Shown here: piece by piece, positions 24,548 through 31,814 of the stretch
Layout of the letters: every line of letters starts with the position of its first letter
Position numbering within the stretch: position 1 is the stretch's first letter
Assembly: GCA_039591075.1 (NCBI GenBank)
Contig: JBDHEI010000026.1
Coordinates: 1 to 40,075 of the forward strand
Source of the DNA: JAOTVV01 sp039591075
GTDB taxonomy: Bacteria > Gemmatimonadota > Gemmatimonadetes > Gemmatimonadales > GWC2-71-9
Reading direction: 5' to 3'
Length of the DNA: 40,075 nt
Made by a program: the position numbers and the translations under genes
Notes under the pieces: generated by a model
Seen by the model: only the letters and a program-made list of their open reading frames with translations
Database searches by the model: none
Told to the model about the DNA's origin: nothing

Positions 24548-25362
24548 GTTACACGGTAGGTATCGACGTCGGATCGACGTACACCAAGGCGGTCATCCTG
24601 CGTCACGATCAGGAGATCGTGGGCCGTACCATGCTACCCACCGGCTTCAAGCTGACCGAGATCGCCGAGCGCGTGCAACAGGACGCGCTGGCCGATGCGG
24701 GGCTCGGGCCGGACGATGCGGCCTACGTCGTCGCCACGGGGTTCGGTCGCCACCAAGTGACCAATGCCGACGTCAAGGTCACCGACATCACCGCGGCCGC
24801 GCGGGGGACCACCCTGCTCTTCCCGGGCACCCAGACGATCCTCGACGTCGGTGGACAGACGATGAAGGCGAGCCGCCTGGGTGACGGAGCCAAGGTCAAG
24901 TCGTTCCGCCTGAACGACAAATGCGCCGCCGGCACCGGGGCGTTCCTCGAGAAGACCGCCCGCTACATGGGGTACTCGACGGAGGAGATCGGCCCGTTGG
25001 TGGCCACGTCGAAGGAGCCGATCACCATCTCCGGCGTCTGCGCGGTGTTCGCGGAATCCGAAGTGATCAATCATCTGTCGCAAGGTGTGGCGCCCGCCGA
25101 CATCATGCACGGCGCGATCGTCTCCCTGGTCGGCCGATCGGTACAACTCATGAAGCGCGTGCGGATGGAACCGGAATTCACGCTGATCGGGGGGATCCTG
25201 CGCTTCCGCCGGATGGTGGACGTGATTCGGAAGGAGCTGGGGACCGACGTGAACGTCCCCGAGGGCGACCTCGTGCAGTTCACCTCGGCGCTCGGTGCGG
25301 CGGTGCTGGGCCACCGCCGGCTCGCGCAGCTCGCCGCCAAGGGAAGCGAAGCGGCGTCGTGA
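24544..25362 (+). CDS. Benzoyl-CoA reductase ATPase subunit 2 (BzdQ/P type)
   Basis: 272-residue second ATPase/activator subunit, forming a heterodimer with the one before. Motifs: GIDVGSTYTKAVIL, LDVGGQTMKASRL, NDKCAAGTGAFLEKTA (C127), SGVCAVFAESEVINHLS (C166). Compared with its partner the usual GGQD has become GGQT at the nucleotide site, so the two halves may not hydrolyse ATP equally. It is coupled to the previous gene by ATGA. The next gene follows after 21 bases. Confidence 0.92.
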   Translation: MSYTVGIDVGSTYTKAVILRHDQEIVGRTMLPTGFKLTEIAERVQQDALADAGLGPDDAAYVVATGFGRHQVTNADVKVTDITAAARGTTLLFPGTQTILDVGGQTMKASRLGDGAKVKSFRLNDKCAAGTGAFLEKTARYMGYSTEEIGPLVATSKEPITISGVCAVFAESEVINHLSQGVAPADIMHGAIVSLVGRSVQLMKRVRMEPEFTLIGGILRFRRMVDVIRKELGTDVNVPEGDLVQFTSALGAAVLGHRRLAQLAAKGSEAAS

Positions 25363-25383
25363 CGACCGATTGGTGTTGACGTC

Positions 25384-25734
25384 GTGACGGACGATCCCAC
25401 CACGCGCTCGCCTCGCGACGGCGACGCCTCGGCAACCGACCGTCACACCGCCCGGTCGCTCGGACCCATCGTGGAGCAGGAGGCGCGGCGGATGCTCTCC
25501 GAGGCCCAGCTGGCCCCGGATCCTGCCCGTGTGGCCGAAGGATGGGAGCGACGATTCATCGCCGATGGCCAGCGAGCCAAGGAAATGATGGCACTCTACC
25601 GCGACTTGGGGTTCGAGGTGTGCGCCGATCCGATCACGCCCGAGCAGGTCGGTGACGACTGCGCGGACTGCCGACTCCTCATGTTGCTGGACTTCAAGAC
25701 CATCTACACCCGCAAGGCGAAGCCCGCGCCCTAA
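25384..25734 (+). CDS. Small conserved Cys-containing protein at the end of the reductase operon
   Basis: 116 residues, cytoplasmic, no membrane segment. The first 30 residues are polar and disordered-looking; the core (DPARVAEGWERRFIADG, ALYRDLGFEVCADPI, DDCADCRLLMLLDFKTIYTR) has Cys at 80, 93 and 96, a possible metal or redox site. I have an impression of similar small proteins beside catabolic genes but cannot name the family. GTG 25384 is the probable start. It ends 9 bases from the convergent dehydrogenase gene and may close the operon. Confidence 0.7.
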   Translation: MTDDPTTRSPRDGDASATDRHTARSLGPIVEQEARRMLSEAQLAPDPARVAEGWERRFIADGQRAKEMMALYRDLGFEVCADPITPEQVGDDCADCRLLMLLDFKTIYTRKAKPAP

Positions 25735-25743
25735 CCGCCTTGG

Positions 25744-26823
25744 TCAGCGCCGACGCAGACGCTCCACGACCATGTCGCCCATCGCGGACGTCGACACCCC
25801 GCTCCGCGCATCCGCCGACGGGACCGCACCACTGCGCAACAGGTCGGCCACCGCTTGCTCCACCCGCGCTGCCGCCTGCACATCGCCCAGGAAGTCCAGC
25901 ATCATCCCCACGGCACTGATCGCACCGAGAGGGCACGCGACGTTCTTGCCCGTGTACTTCGGTGCCGAGCCGTGAATAGGCTCGAACATGGACGTCTTCC
26001 CCGGATGGATGTTGCCCGACGCGGCGATCCCCATCCCCCCCTGCAACATGGCACCGAGATCGGTGATGATGTCGCCGAACATGTTGGTCGTGACGATGAC
26101 GTCGAACCACTCGGGATTCTTGATCATCCACATGCAGCAGGCGTCCACGTACGCGTGGTCCGTCTCGACCTCGGGAAAGTCCCGTGCCACCTGTGCATAG
26201 GCACGGGTCCAGATATCGTGCGGCCGGAGGGCGTTGGCCTTGTCGACCAGCGTCACCTTGGCGCGACCTCCCGTCCCACGCTGACCGGCGCGCTGACACG
26301 CCAGTTCGAAGGCGTAGCGCGAAGCCCGCTCGCATCCCTTCCACGTGTACACGCCGTTCACGAGCGCAACTTCGTCCGGGGTGCCCTTCTTGAGATGTCC
26401 ACCGATCTGCGAGTACAGCCCCTCGGTGTTCTCCCGCACCACCACGAAGTCGATGTCGGCGGGCGTCTTGCCCTTGAGCGGGCACAGGTGCTCGGCGTAC
26501 AGCTTGATAGGACGCAAATTGATGTACAGGTCAAGCCCAAACCGGAGTCCCAAGATCACCGACCGCTCGACCAACCCCGGCTCGACGTCGGGGTGACCGA
26601 TCGCTCCCAGCAGAACGGCGTCCAGCGTCCGCCATTCGTCGATCACCCGGTCCGGCACCAGCTCCTTCTTCTTGAGGTAGTGTTCCCCGCTGTAGGGATA
26701 CTCGATCAACTGGTACGCAAACCCCTCCACCGCGGCCACAGCCTCCAGCACCTTCAACCCTTCCCTGAGGACCTCCGGTCCGATGCCATCACCCGGAATC
26801 ACCCCGATGTCATAAGACGCCAT
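25744..26823 (-). CDS. Isocitrate/isopropylmalate dehydrogenase family protein
   Basis: 359-residue NAD(P)-dependent beta-decarboxylating dehydrogenase. Features: MASYDIGVIPGDGIGPEV at the N-terminus, DFVVVRENTEGLYSQIGG (substrate-binding region), VTLVDKANALR, the family signature NMFGDIITDLGAMLQGG and IHGSAPKYTGKNVACP. Members act on 3-isopropylmalate, isocitrate, homoisocitrate or tartrate, and substrate choice cannot be made here. ATG 26823 is preceded by GAGGGAGGGG. It is the only minus-strand gene within the catabolic island; an isopropylmalate-synthase-like gene starts 368 bases away in the opposite direction, suggesting a functional pair. Confidence 0.88.
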   Translation of the reverse strand: MASYDIGVIPGDGIGPEVLREGLKVLEAVAAVEGFAYQLIEYPYSGEHYLKKKELVPDRVIDEWRTLDAVLLGAIGHPDVEPGLVERSVILGLRFGLDLYINLRPIKLYAEHLCPLKGKTPADIDFVVVRENTEGLYSQIGGHLKKGTPDEVALVNGVYTWKGCERASRYAFELACQRAGQRGTGGRAKVTLVDKANALRPHDIWTRAYAQVARDFPEVETDHAYVDACCMWMIKNPEWFDVIVTTNMFGDIITDLGAMLQGGMGIAASGNIHPGKTSMFEPIHGSAPKYTGKNVACPLGAISAVGMMLDFLGDVQAAARVEQAVADLLRSGAVPSADARSGVSTSAMGDMVVERLRRR

Positions 26824-27191
26824 GCCCCCTCCCTCGCTGCGACGATGCCCAAAGTTGCGCGGCGGGTCGCTGGCGCGCGAGTGCCACGGCTCTCGCCCTC
26901 CCCCGCGCGCGTTGTGAGTTCCCCTTCCGGAGCGCATCTTTCCCATTACGGAGGCCGGTACCTGATGGCGCGATATCACATCGGGGTGATCTACGAGCGC
27001 ATGGGGTGATCTGGGAGCGGCGGCGCGGAGTTCCAGTGGAGTCTGGACGACGGGATCGAGGAGGTGAGCAGCCTGCATCACCTCGCGCACATCTATCGGG
27101 AACAGGGCGACGACAAGAAGGCCGCCAAACTGCTCGAGCGGGCGCGACAGTTCGGACACGCAGCGGTCTGACGCACACCCACGAGGATGCC
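26824..27191. other. Divergent gap containing a decayed TPR gene
   Basis: 368 bases between the divergent dehydrogenase and synthase genes. The right two-thirds carries the TPR remnant described separately; the left part (26824-26930) is GC-rich with the dehydrogenase ribosome site and otherwise nothing I can assign. Confidence 0.6.
26935..27171 (+). pseudogene. Tetratricopeptide-repeat protein remnant
   Basis: In one frame the DNA reads HLSHYGGRYLMARYHIGVIY-ERMG, a TGA at 27007-27009, then GGAEFQWSLDDGIEEVSSLH and HLAHIYREQGDDKKAAKLLE to a TGA at 27169. The second half is a textbook TPR helix pair (Leu, Ala, Tyr, Gly, Ala spacing). The spot around the first stop reads as if a short GDLGAAE-like stretch had been scrambled by small insertions. 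The remnant lacks a proper start and its upstream repeats, so it looks like the tail of a larger TPR protein left by rearrangement. Confidence 0.7.
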
Positions 27192-28445
27192 ATGGGGACG
27201 GGTCTCACTGAAGAGCAACTGATCTACGATTGGTCGAGCCAGGGAGGCGCCGATGCAACACCCCCGCGCCTCGCGATGCTGGACGACGAGACGTTGCGGG
27301 ATGGTCTCCAGAGTCCCTCGGTGATCGATCCGCCACTTGGGGTCAAGATCAAGATTCTCCATTTCATGGACAGCCTGGGGATCGAGACCGCCGACATCGG
27401 CCTTCCCGGATCGGGCCCCCGGCAGCGCGAGGCGGTGGAACGGCTATGCCGCGAGATCGCCGACCACAAGCTGCGCATCCAGGCCAACTGCGCCGCCCGC
27501 ACGATGGTCGTCGACATTCAGCCGATCGCCGACGTCATGCAGAAGACTGGCGTTCCGATTGAGGCGTGCGTGTTCATCGGCTCGAGTCCCATCCGGCAGT
27601 ACGCCGAAGAGTGGGATATCGATCACATCCTGCGGCTCTCGCGGGAAGCGGTGGCGTTCGCCGTTGGTGAGGGCCTCGATGTCATGTACGTGACCGAGGA
27701 CACGATCCGCGCCAACCCTAGGGACTTACGGGTCCTGTTCACCGCCGCCGTCGACGCGGGGGCCAAGCGCCTGTGCCTCTGCGATACCGTAGGTGCAGCC
27801 GTCCCCCAAGGGGTCCGCAATCTCGTCACCTGGGTCCGGCAGCTCACCGTGGAGCTCGGCGTGGCCGATCGGGTCGGCATCGATTGGCACGGTCACCGCG
27901 ATCGCGGGTTGGATGTGGCGAACACCCTGGCGGCGCTCGAGGCCGGCGCCACCCGCGTGCACGGAACCGCGCTCGGGGTAGGTGAACGAGTCGGCAACAC
28001 CCCGATGGAGCAGCTCCTTGTGAACCTCAAGCTCCTGGGATGGCGCAATGACGACCTGACGGCGCTGCCGGACTACGTCGACACCGTCTCGAAGGCGGTC
28101 GGCGTGCCCATCCCCGTGAACACGCCGATCGTGGGCCGCGATGCGTTCCGCACGGCGACGGGCGTGCATGCGGCCGCCGTGATCAAGGCGCAGCGGAAGG
28201 GTGCGGCCTGGCTCGCCGACCGAGTCTACTCGGGCGTGCCGGCTAGTTGGGTGGGCCGAGGACAGGAGATCGAGATCGGCCACATGTCGGGCGCGTCGAA
28301 CGTGATCTTCTACCTCCAGAATCGCGGTCTGCCCACCGATCAGGACGTGGTGCAGGCCGTACTTGCGGTGGCGAAGAAGTCGGAGCGGCTGCTCACCAAA
28401 GAAGAGATCCTCGAAGCTGTGGAGTCGGTGACAGCCAGGTCGTGA
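27192..28445 (+). CDS. 2-isopropylmalate synthase/homocitrate synthase family protein
   Basis: 417-residue DRE-TIM metallolyase-type Claisen condensing enzyme (acetyl-CoA plus a 2-oxoacid). Motifs: LDDETLRDGLQSP (the DxT-R metal/catalytic motif), IDWHGHRDRGLDVAN (HxH metal ligands), ALGVGERVGNTPMEQL. It lacks the C-terminal LeuA regulatory domain (full LeuA is over 500 residues), so leucine feedback is unlikely. The substrate may be other than 2-oxoisovalerate, for example in homocitrate- or citramalate-like reactions. GAGG precedes ATG 27192. It starts the second plus-strand run of the island. Confidence 0.87.
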   Translation: MGTGLTEEQLIYDWSSQGGADATPPRLAMLDDETLRDGLQSPSVIDPPLGVKIKILHFMDSLGIETADIGLPGSGPRQREAVERLCREIADHKLRIQANCAARTMVVDIQPIADVMQKTGVPIEACVFIGSSPIRQYAEEWDIDHILRLSREAVAFAVGEGLDVMYVTEDTIRANPRDLRVLFTAAVDAGAKRLCLCDTVGAAVPQGVRNLVTWVRQLTVELGVADRVGIDWHGHRDRGLDVANTLAALEAGATRVHGTALGVGERVGNTPMEQLLVNLKLLGWRNDDLTALPDYVDTVSKAVGVPIPVNTPIVGRDAFRTATGVHAAAVIKAQRKGAAWLADRVYSGVPASWVGRGQEIEIGHMSGASNVIFYLQNRGLPTDQDVVQAVLAVAKKSERLLTKEEILEAVESVTARS

Positions 28446-28466
28446 CCCTGGCGGGCGGGAGGCGCC

Positions 28467-29135
28467 ATGCACCCACCGGCAGTCGAGCAGCATTATCTCG
28501 TTCCCACTCGGTTCATCGACGCGGATCACGGCACCGTCGTCGACTTCGCGACGCGAGCCGCGACGAGCTCTGAGGACGCTATCGCGCGGGCCACGGCCCT
28601 CTACTACGCCGTACGCGACGGCATCCGGTACGACGCCCACAACATCGACCTTCGCTCCGATGCGATGCGGGCGAGCAGCATCCTCGCCCGCGCAACTGGT
28701 TTCTGCATTGCCAAAGCAGTGTTGCTCGCCGCGGCTGCCCGAGCGGTCGAAATCCCTAGCCGACTCGGCTTTGCGGACGTCAGGAACCACCTCGCAACGG
28801 AATCGATGCGCCGGGCAATGAAAACCGATCTGTTCGTCTTCCATGGCTACGCAGAGCTGTGGCTCGAGGGACGATGGGTGAAGGTCACGCCGGCGTTCAA
28901 CCGCTCGTTGTGCGAGCGTTTCGGCGTAGATCCCCTCGAGTTCGACGGGCGACACGATAGCCTGTTCCAGCAGGCGGACCGAAACGGGAAGCGCTACATG
29001 GAGTACGTGCGCGACCGCGGTCAGTTTCCCGACCTGCCGCTCGAGCAAATCCGCGCCGCCTTCGAGGACCACTACCCGGGCCTCGTCTCGGGCGGCGTCT
29101 ACGCCGTGGACCGACGGGAGGGATCTGGATCGTGA
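28467..29135 (+). CDS. Transglutaminase-like family protein
   Basis: 222 residues. A papain-like core is visible: the presumed nucleophile in ATGFCIAKAVLLAAAARAV, then HGYAELWLEGRWVKV with the catalytic His, and TPAFN where many relatives have DPT, so the usual Asp of the triad is replaced by Thr/Pro here. The C-terminal LEFDGRHDSLFQQ and MEYVRDRGQFPDLPL look like a conserved subfamily. No signal peptide, so it is cytoplasmic; peptidase, amidase and acyl-transfer roles are open. GGGAGG precedes the ATG, and its stop overlaps the iorA start as GTGA. Confidence 0.82.
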   Translation: MHPPAVEQHYLVPTRFIDADHGTVVDFATRAATSSEDAIARATALYYAVRDGIRYDAHNIDLRSDAMRASSILARATGFCIAKAVLLAAAARAVEIPSRLGFADVRNHLATESMRRAMKTDLFVFHGYAELWLEGRWVKVTPAFNRSLCERFGVDPLEFDGRHDSLFQQADRNGKRYMEYVRDRGQFPDLPLEQIRAAFEDHYPGLVSGGVYAVDRREGSGS

Positions 29136-30862
29136 GACTCATGTCTGGCAACGAGGCCATGGCCCGCGGCGCGTGGGAAGCCGGCGTGGCGTTCGCGGCC
29201 GGCTACCCCGGCACGCCGAGCACCGAGGTGCTGGAGCGGCTGGCCGAATACAAGGAAGTGGACGCCCACTGGGCCACCAACGAGAAGGTCGCGTTCGAGG
29301 AAGCGATGGGCGCAGCACTGGGCGGCGCCCGCAGCATGGTGACCATGAAGCACGTAGGCCTCAACGTGGCGGCCGATCCCTTCATGGTCTTCCCCTACGC
29401 AGGGACCAACGCCGGATTCGTCGCGCTGGTGGCCGACGATCCGGGCATGTACTCCTCGCAGAACGAGCAGGACAGCCGCTACTTCGCCAAGGTCGCGAAG
29501 GTGCCGATCCTCGGGCCCGCGGACGCCGCGGAGGCTCGGCGGTTCACGGCCGCGGCATTCGAGTTGAGTGAACGGTTTGGTACACCGGTCATGCTGCGGA
29601 GCACTACCCGCCTGGCGCACACACGCAGCCGCGTGGAGCCGGGCGAGCGACGCGAGGCGGAGCGACAACCGTTCTCACGGCAGGTGAGTCAGTACGCGAT
29701 CCCGGTGTACGCGCGCTTCCGCCGCGTGGAGCTGGAGGAGAAGCTCGCACTGCTCAGGGAATTCGCTGAGGAGTTTCAGGGCAACGTTGTCGAGGAGGGC
29801 AGCAGCCAGATCGGGGTTGTCACCCACGGCATCCCGTATCAGTACGTGAAGGAAGTGTGTCCCGCCGCGACGGTCTTCAAGCTGGGGATGCTGTATCCGT
29901 TGCCACGGCGCCGACTCGAGGAGTTCTGTCGCCGGTTCGACACCGTCTTCGTAGTGGAAGAGAGCGAGGGATTCGTCGAGCAGGAGCTGGCGAGCTTCGG
30001 AATCAACAACGTGATCGGGAAGGTGCGGTTTACCAACATCGGCGAGCTGAGCGCCGATTTGGTGGCGGCGGGTCTCACGGGGGCGCCGGTGCGACCCGAC
30101 TTCAGCACGGACGTCGCCATCCTACCGCGCCCGCCTGTGCTGTGCGCCGGGTGCCCGCACCGCGGGGTGTTCAACGTGCTCAAAAAACTCGGCGTGCTCG
30201 TCACCGGCGACATCGGGTGCTACACCCTTGGGTGCCTGCCGCCGTATGAGGCGATGCACACCACCTTCTGCATGGGCGCCAGCATCGGCAACGCCACGGG
30301 GTTCAGCCGCGCCGGCGAGGAGCGGGTGGTGGCGGTGATCGGTGACTCGACGTTCCTGCACAGCGGCCTGCCGGGCCTGATGAGCGCGGTCTACAATCGA
30401 GTCCCGACGACGATGGTGCTGCTGGACAACGGCACCACGGGCATGACGGGGCACCAAGCACACCCCGGTACCGGCCACACGCTGAAGGGCGATGCGGCTC
30501 CCGCGGTGGACTACGAAGCGCTGATTCGGGCCACCGGGGTGCAGCACGTCGTGGTCGTGGATCCGTGGGACCTGGAGTCCACGGAGCGCGCAATCCGCGC
30601 CGGACTCGCCCACTCGGGGCCGGCAGCGATCATCGCGCGGCGCCACTGTCGGCTCCTGCCGGTGGAGAAGGCGGAGCAACGTACGCCGTACAGCGTTGTG
30701 GTCGACGAGTGCATCGTGTGCGAGGAGTGCATGGAGGCGGGGTGTCCCGCCCTCGTGTGGGAGGACGACGGCCCCCGGATCCGCGAGTGGGAGTGTGTGG
30801 GGTGCTCACTGTGCGCGCAGCTGTGCCCGGCCGACGCCATCGTCGCTGCGGGGGTGGCGTAA
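29132..30862 (+). CDS. iorA: Indolepyruvate (arylpyruvate) ferredoxin oxidoreductase alpha subunit
   Basis: 576-residue thiamine-diphosphate enzyme that decarboxylates 2-oxoacids to acyl-CoA and reduces ferredoxin. The N-terminal pyrimidine-binding domain starts MSGNEAMARGAWEAGVAFAA; the TPP domain has VIGDSTFLHSGLPGL and LLDNGTTGMTGHQ, typical of IorA. The end has two [4Fe-4S] motifs, CIVCEECMEAGCP and CVGCSLCAQLCP. GTG 29132 is coupled to the preceding stop. In a benzoyl-CoA island it could generate the low-potential ferredoxin used by the reductase, or convert phenylpyruvate to phenylacetyl-CoA; the choice is inference. Confidence 0.93.
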   Translation: MRLMSGNEAMARGAWEAGVAFAAGYPGTPSTEVLERLAEYKEVDAHWATNEKVAFEEAMGAALGGARSMVTMKHVGLNVAADPFMVFPYAGTNAGFVALVADDPGMYSSQNEQDSRYFAKVAKVPILGPADAAEARRFTAAAFELSERFGTPVMLRSTTRLAHTRSRVEPGERREAERQPFSRQVSQYAIPVYARFRRVELEEKLALLREFAEEFQGNVVEEGSSQIGVVTHGIPYQYVKEVCPAATVFKLGMLYPLPRRRLEEFCRRFDTVFVVEESEGFVEQELASFGINNVIGKVRFTNIGELSADLVAAGLTGAPVRPDFSTDVAILPRPPVLCAGCPHRGVFNVLKKLGVLVTGDIGCYTLGCLPPYEAMHTTFCMGASIGNATGFSRAGEERVVAVIGDSTFLHSGLPGLMSAVYNRVPTTMVLLDNGTTGMTGHQAHPGTGHTLKGDAAPAVDYEALIRATGVQHVVVVDPWDLESTERAIRAGLAHSGPAAIIARRHCRLLPVEKAEQRTPYSVVVDECIVCEECMEAGCPALVWEDDGPRIREWECVGCSLCAQLCPADAIVAAGVA

Positions 30863-30863
30863 G

Positions 30864-31445
30864 ATGCCGGTGACCAACGTGCTGATTGCCGGCGTCGGCG
30901 GACAGGGTGCGATCTTGGCCAGTGAACTCCTCGCCATGGCCGCGATGGCCGCCGGCCACGACGTGAAGCAGGGAGAGTTTCACGGCGTCGCGCAGCGGGG
31001 CGGCTCGGTGTTCAGCCACGTCCGCTTCGGGGAACGGGTCCACTCCCCCATGGCTCCCCGTGGCAGCGTGGATTACTTGCTGGCGCTCGAGCAACTCGAA
31101 GCACTGCGGTACGCACACTTCGTGAAGCCCGGCGGTACGGTTCTCGTCAACGAGCATCGAGTGGAGCCGATCCGCGTGGCGGACGAGCGTCCCTACCCCG
31201 AGAACGCAACGGGCTTCCTCGAGCAACGGGGCTTCCACGTACTCGTGCTCGATGCCACCGGCACTGCGAGGGAGTTGGGCAACCACCGTGCGGCCAATGC
31301 GGTGTTGCTTGGCGCCCTGGCTGAACTCCTGGACCTGCCGGCCGACACGTGGGAACGGACGCTCGAGCACCGGATTCCGGGGCAGCTGCTCGAGTTAAAC
31401 CGGCGCGCGTTCGCGGCCGGGCGCGCTGCCCTCACTCGGGCCTGA
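30864..31445 (+). CDS. iorB: Indolepyruvate ferredoxin oxidoreductase beta subunit
   Basis: 193-residue gamma-domain-type partner of IorA. The family opening NVLIAGVGGQGAILASELLA is followed by VKQGEFHGVAQRGGSVFSHV and the acyl/CoA-binding region, with no further domain. ATG 30864 starts one base after the iorA stop. It is the last plus-strand gene of the island and faces the small diheme lipoprotein gene across 84 bases. Confidence 0.93.
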   Translation: MPVTNVLIAGVGGQGAILASELLAMAAMAAGHDVKQGEFHGVAQRGGSVFSHVRFGERVHSPMAPRGSVDYLLALEQLEALRYAHFVKPGGTVLVNEHRVEPIRVADERPYPENATGFLEQRGFHVLVLDATGTARELGNHRAANAVLLGALAELLDLPADTWERTLEHRIPGQLLELNRRAFAAGRAALTRA

Positions 31446-31529
31446 CACCCCAGCCCTCACTGGACACACAATGACGCTGGATCGGCCGGTCCGATTGACC
31501 AACCGCATCGGCAAGGAACTACAGCTCTG

Positions 31530-31814
31530 TCAGTTCCACTTCTTTCCGTGGCAGGTGAAGCACGACGGCTGCCCGCTTGGGCCGCCCATGAGGTTGGCAC
31601 CGTGGCAGGCCGTGCAGTTCACCACGGGATCGTCGAGCCCCGGCTTGTGCATGGCGCCGCTCTTGCTGATCGTGTGATCGGCGGGCGCGTTGCCCGATCC
31701 CGCGATGTCGTCGTCGCTGCAGGCGGTGAACGCCACAACGGCCAGAAGCACTGCGCAGCCGACCAGTCCGGCCGGTCGCCGATAGCCGCTTCTCGGTTTC
31801 GGCTTGCCGATCAT
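31530..31814 (-). CDS. Small diheme c-type cytochrome lipoprotein
   Basis: 94 residues. A basic start, a hydrophobic helix (about 17-30) and a Cys in AFTACSDDD give a lipoprotein-like signal; then a short linker and two heme c motifs, CTACH and CFTCH, only about 17 residues apart. Such close spacing is typical of multiheme rather than globular class I cytochromes. ATG 31814 overlaps the upstream stop as ATGA, and GGAGAAGG lies upstream. It is coupled to a fatty-acid-type beta-oxidation enzyme, an odd pairing; it may carry electrons in the periplasm. Confidence 0.8.
   Translation of the reverse strand: MIGKPKPRSGYRRPAGLVGCAVLLAVVAFTACSDDDIAGSGNAPADHTISKSGAMHKPGLDDPVVNCTACHGANLMGGPSGQPSCFTCHGKKWN

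Noticed and set aside
27007..27009. TGA in the TPR remnant as a selenocysteine or recoded codon
   Set aside because: No selenocysteine context, TGA serves as an ordinary stop for nearly all genes here, and the start and upstream repeats are missing too.
31446..31529. Terminator ATCGG-CCGGT-CCGAT between iorB and the diheme lipoprotein gene
   Set aside because: Only five perfect pairs and no T-run; too weak to call.
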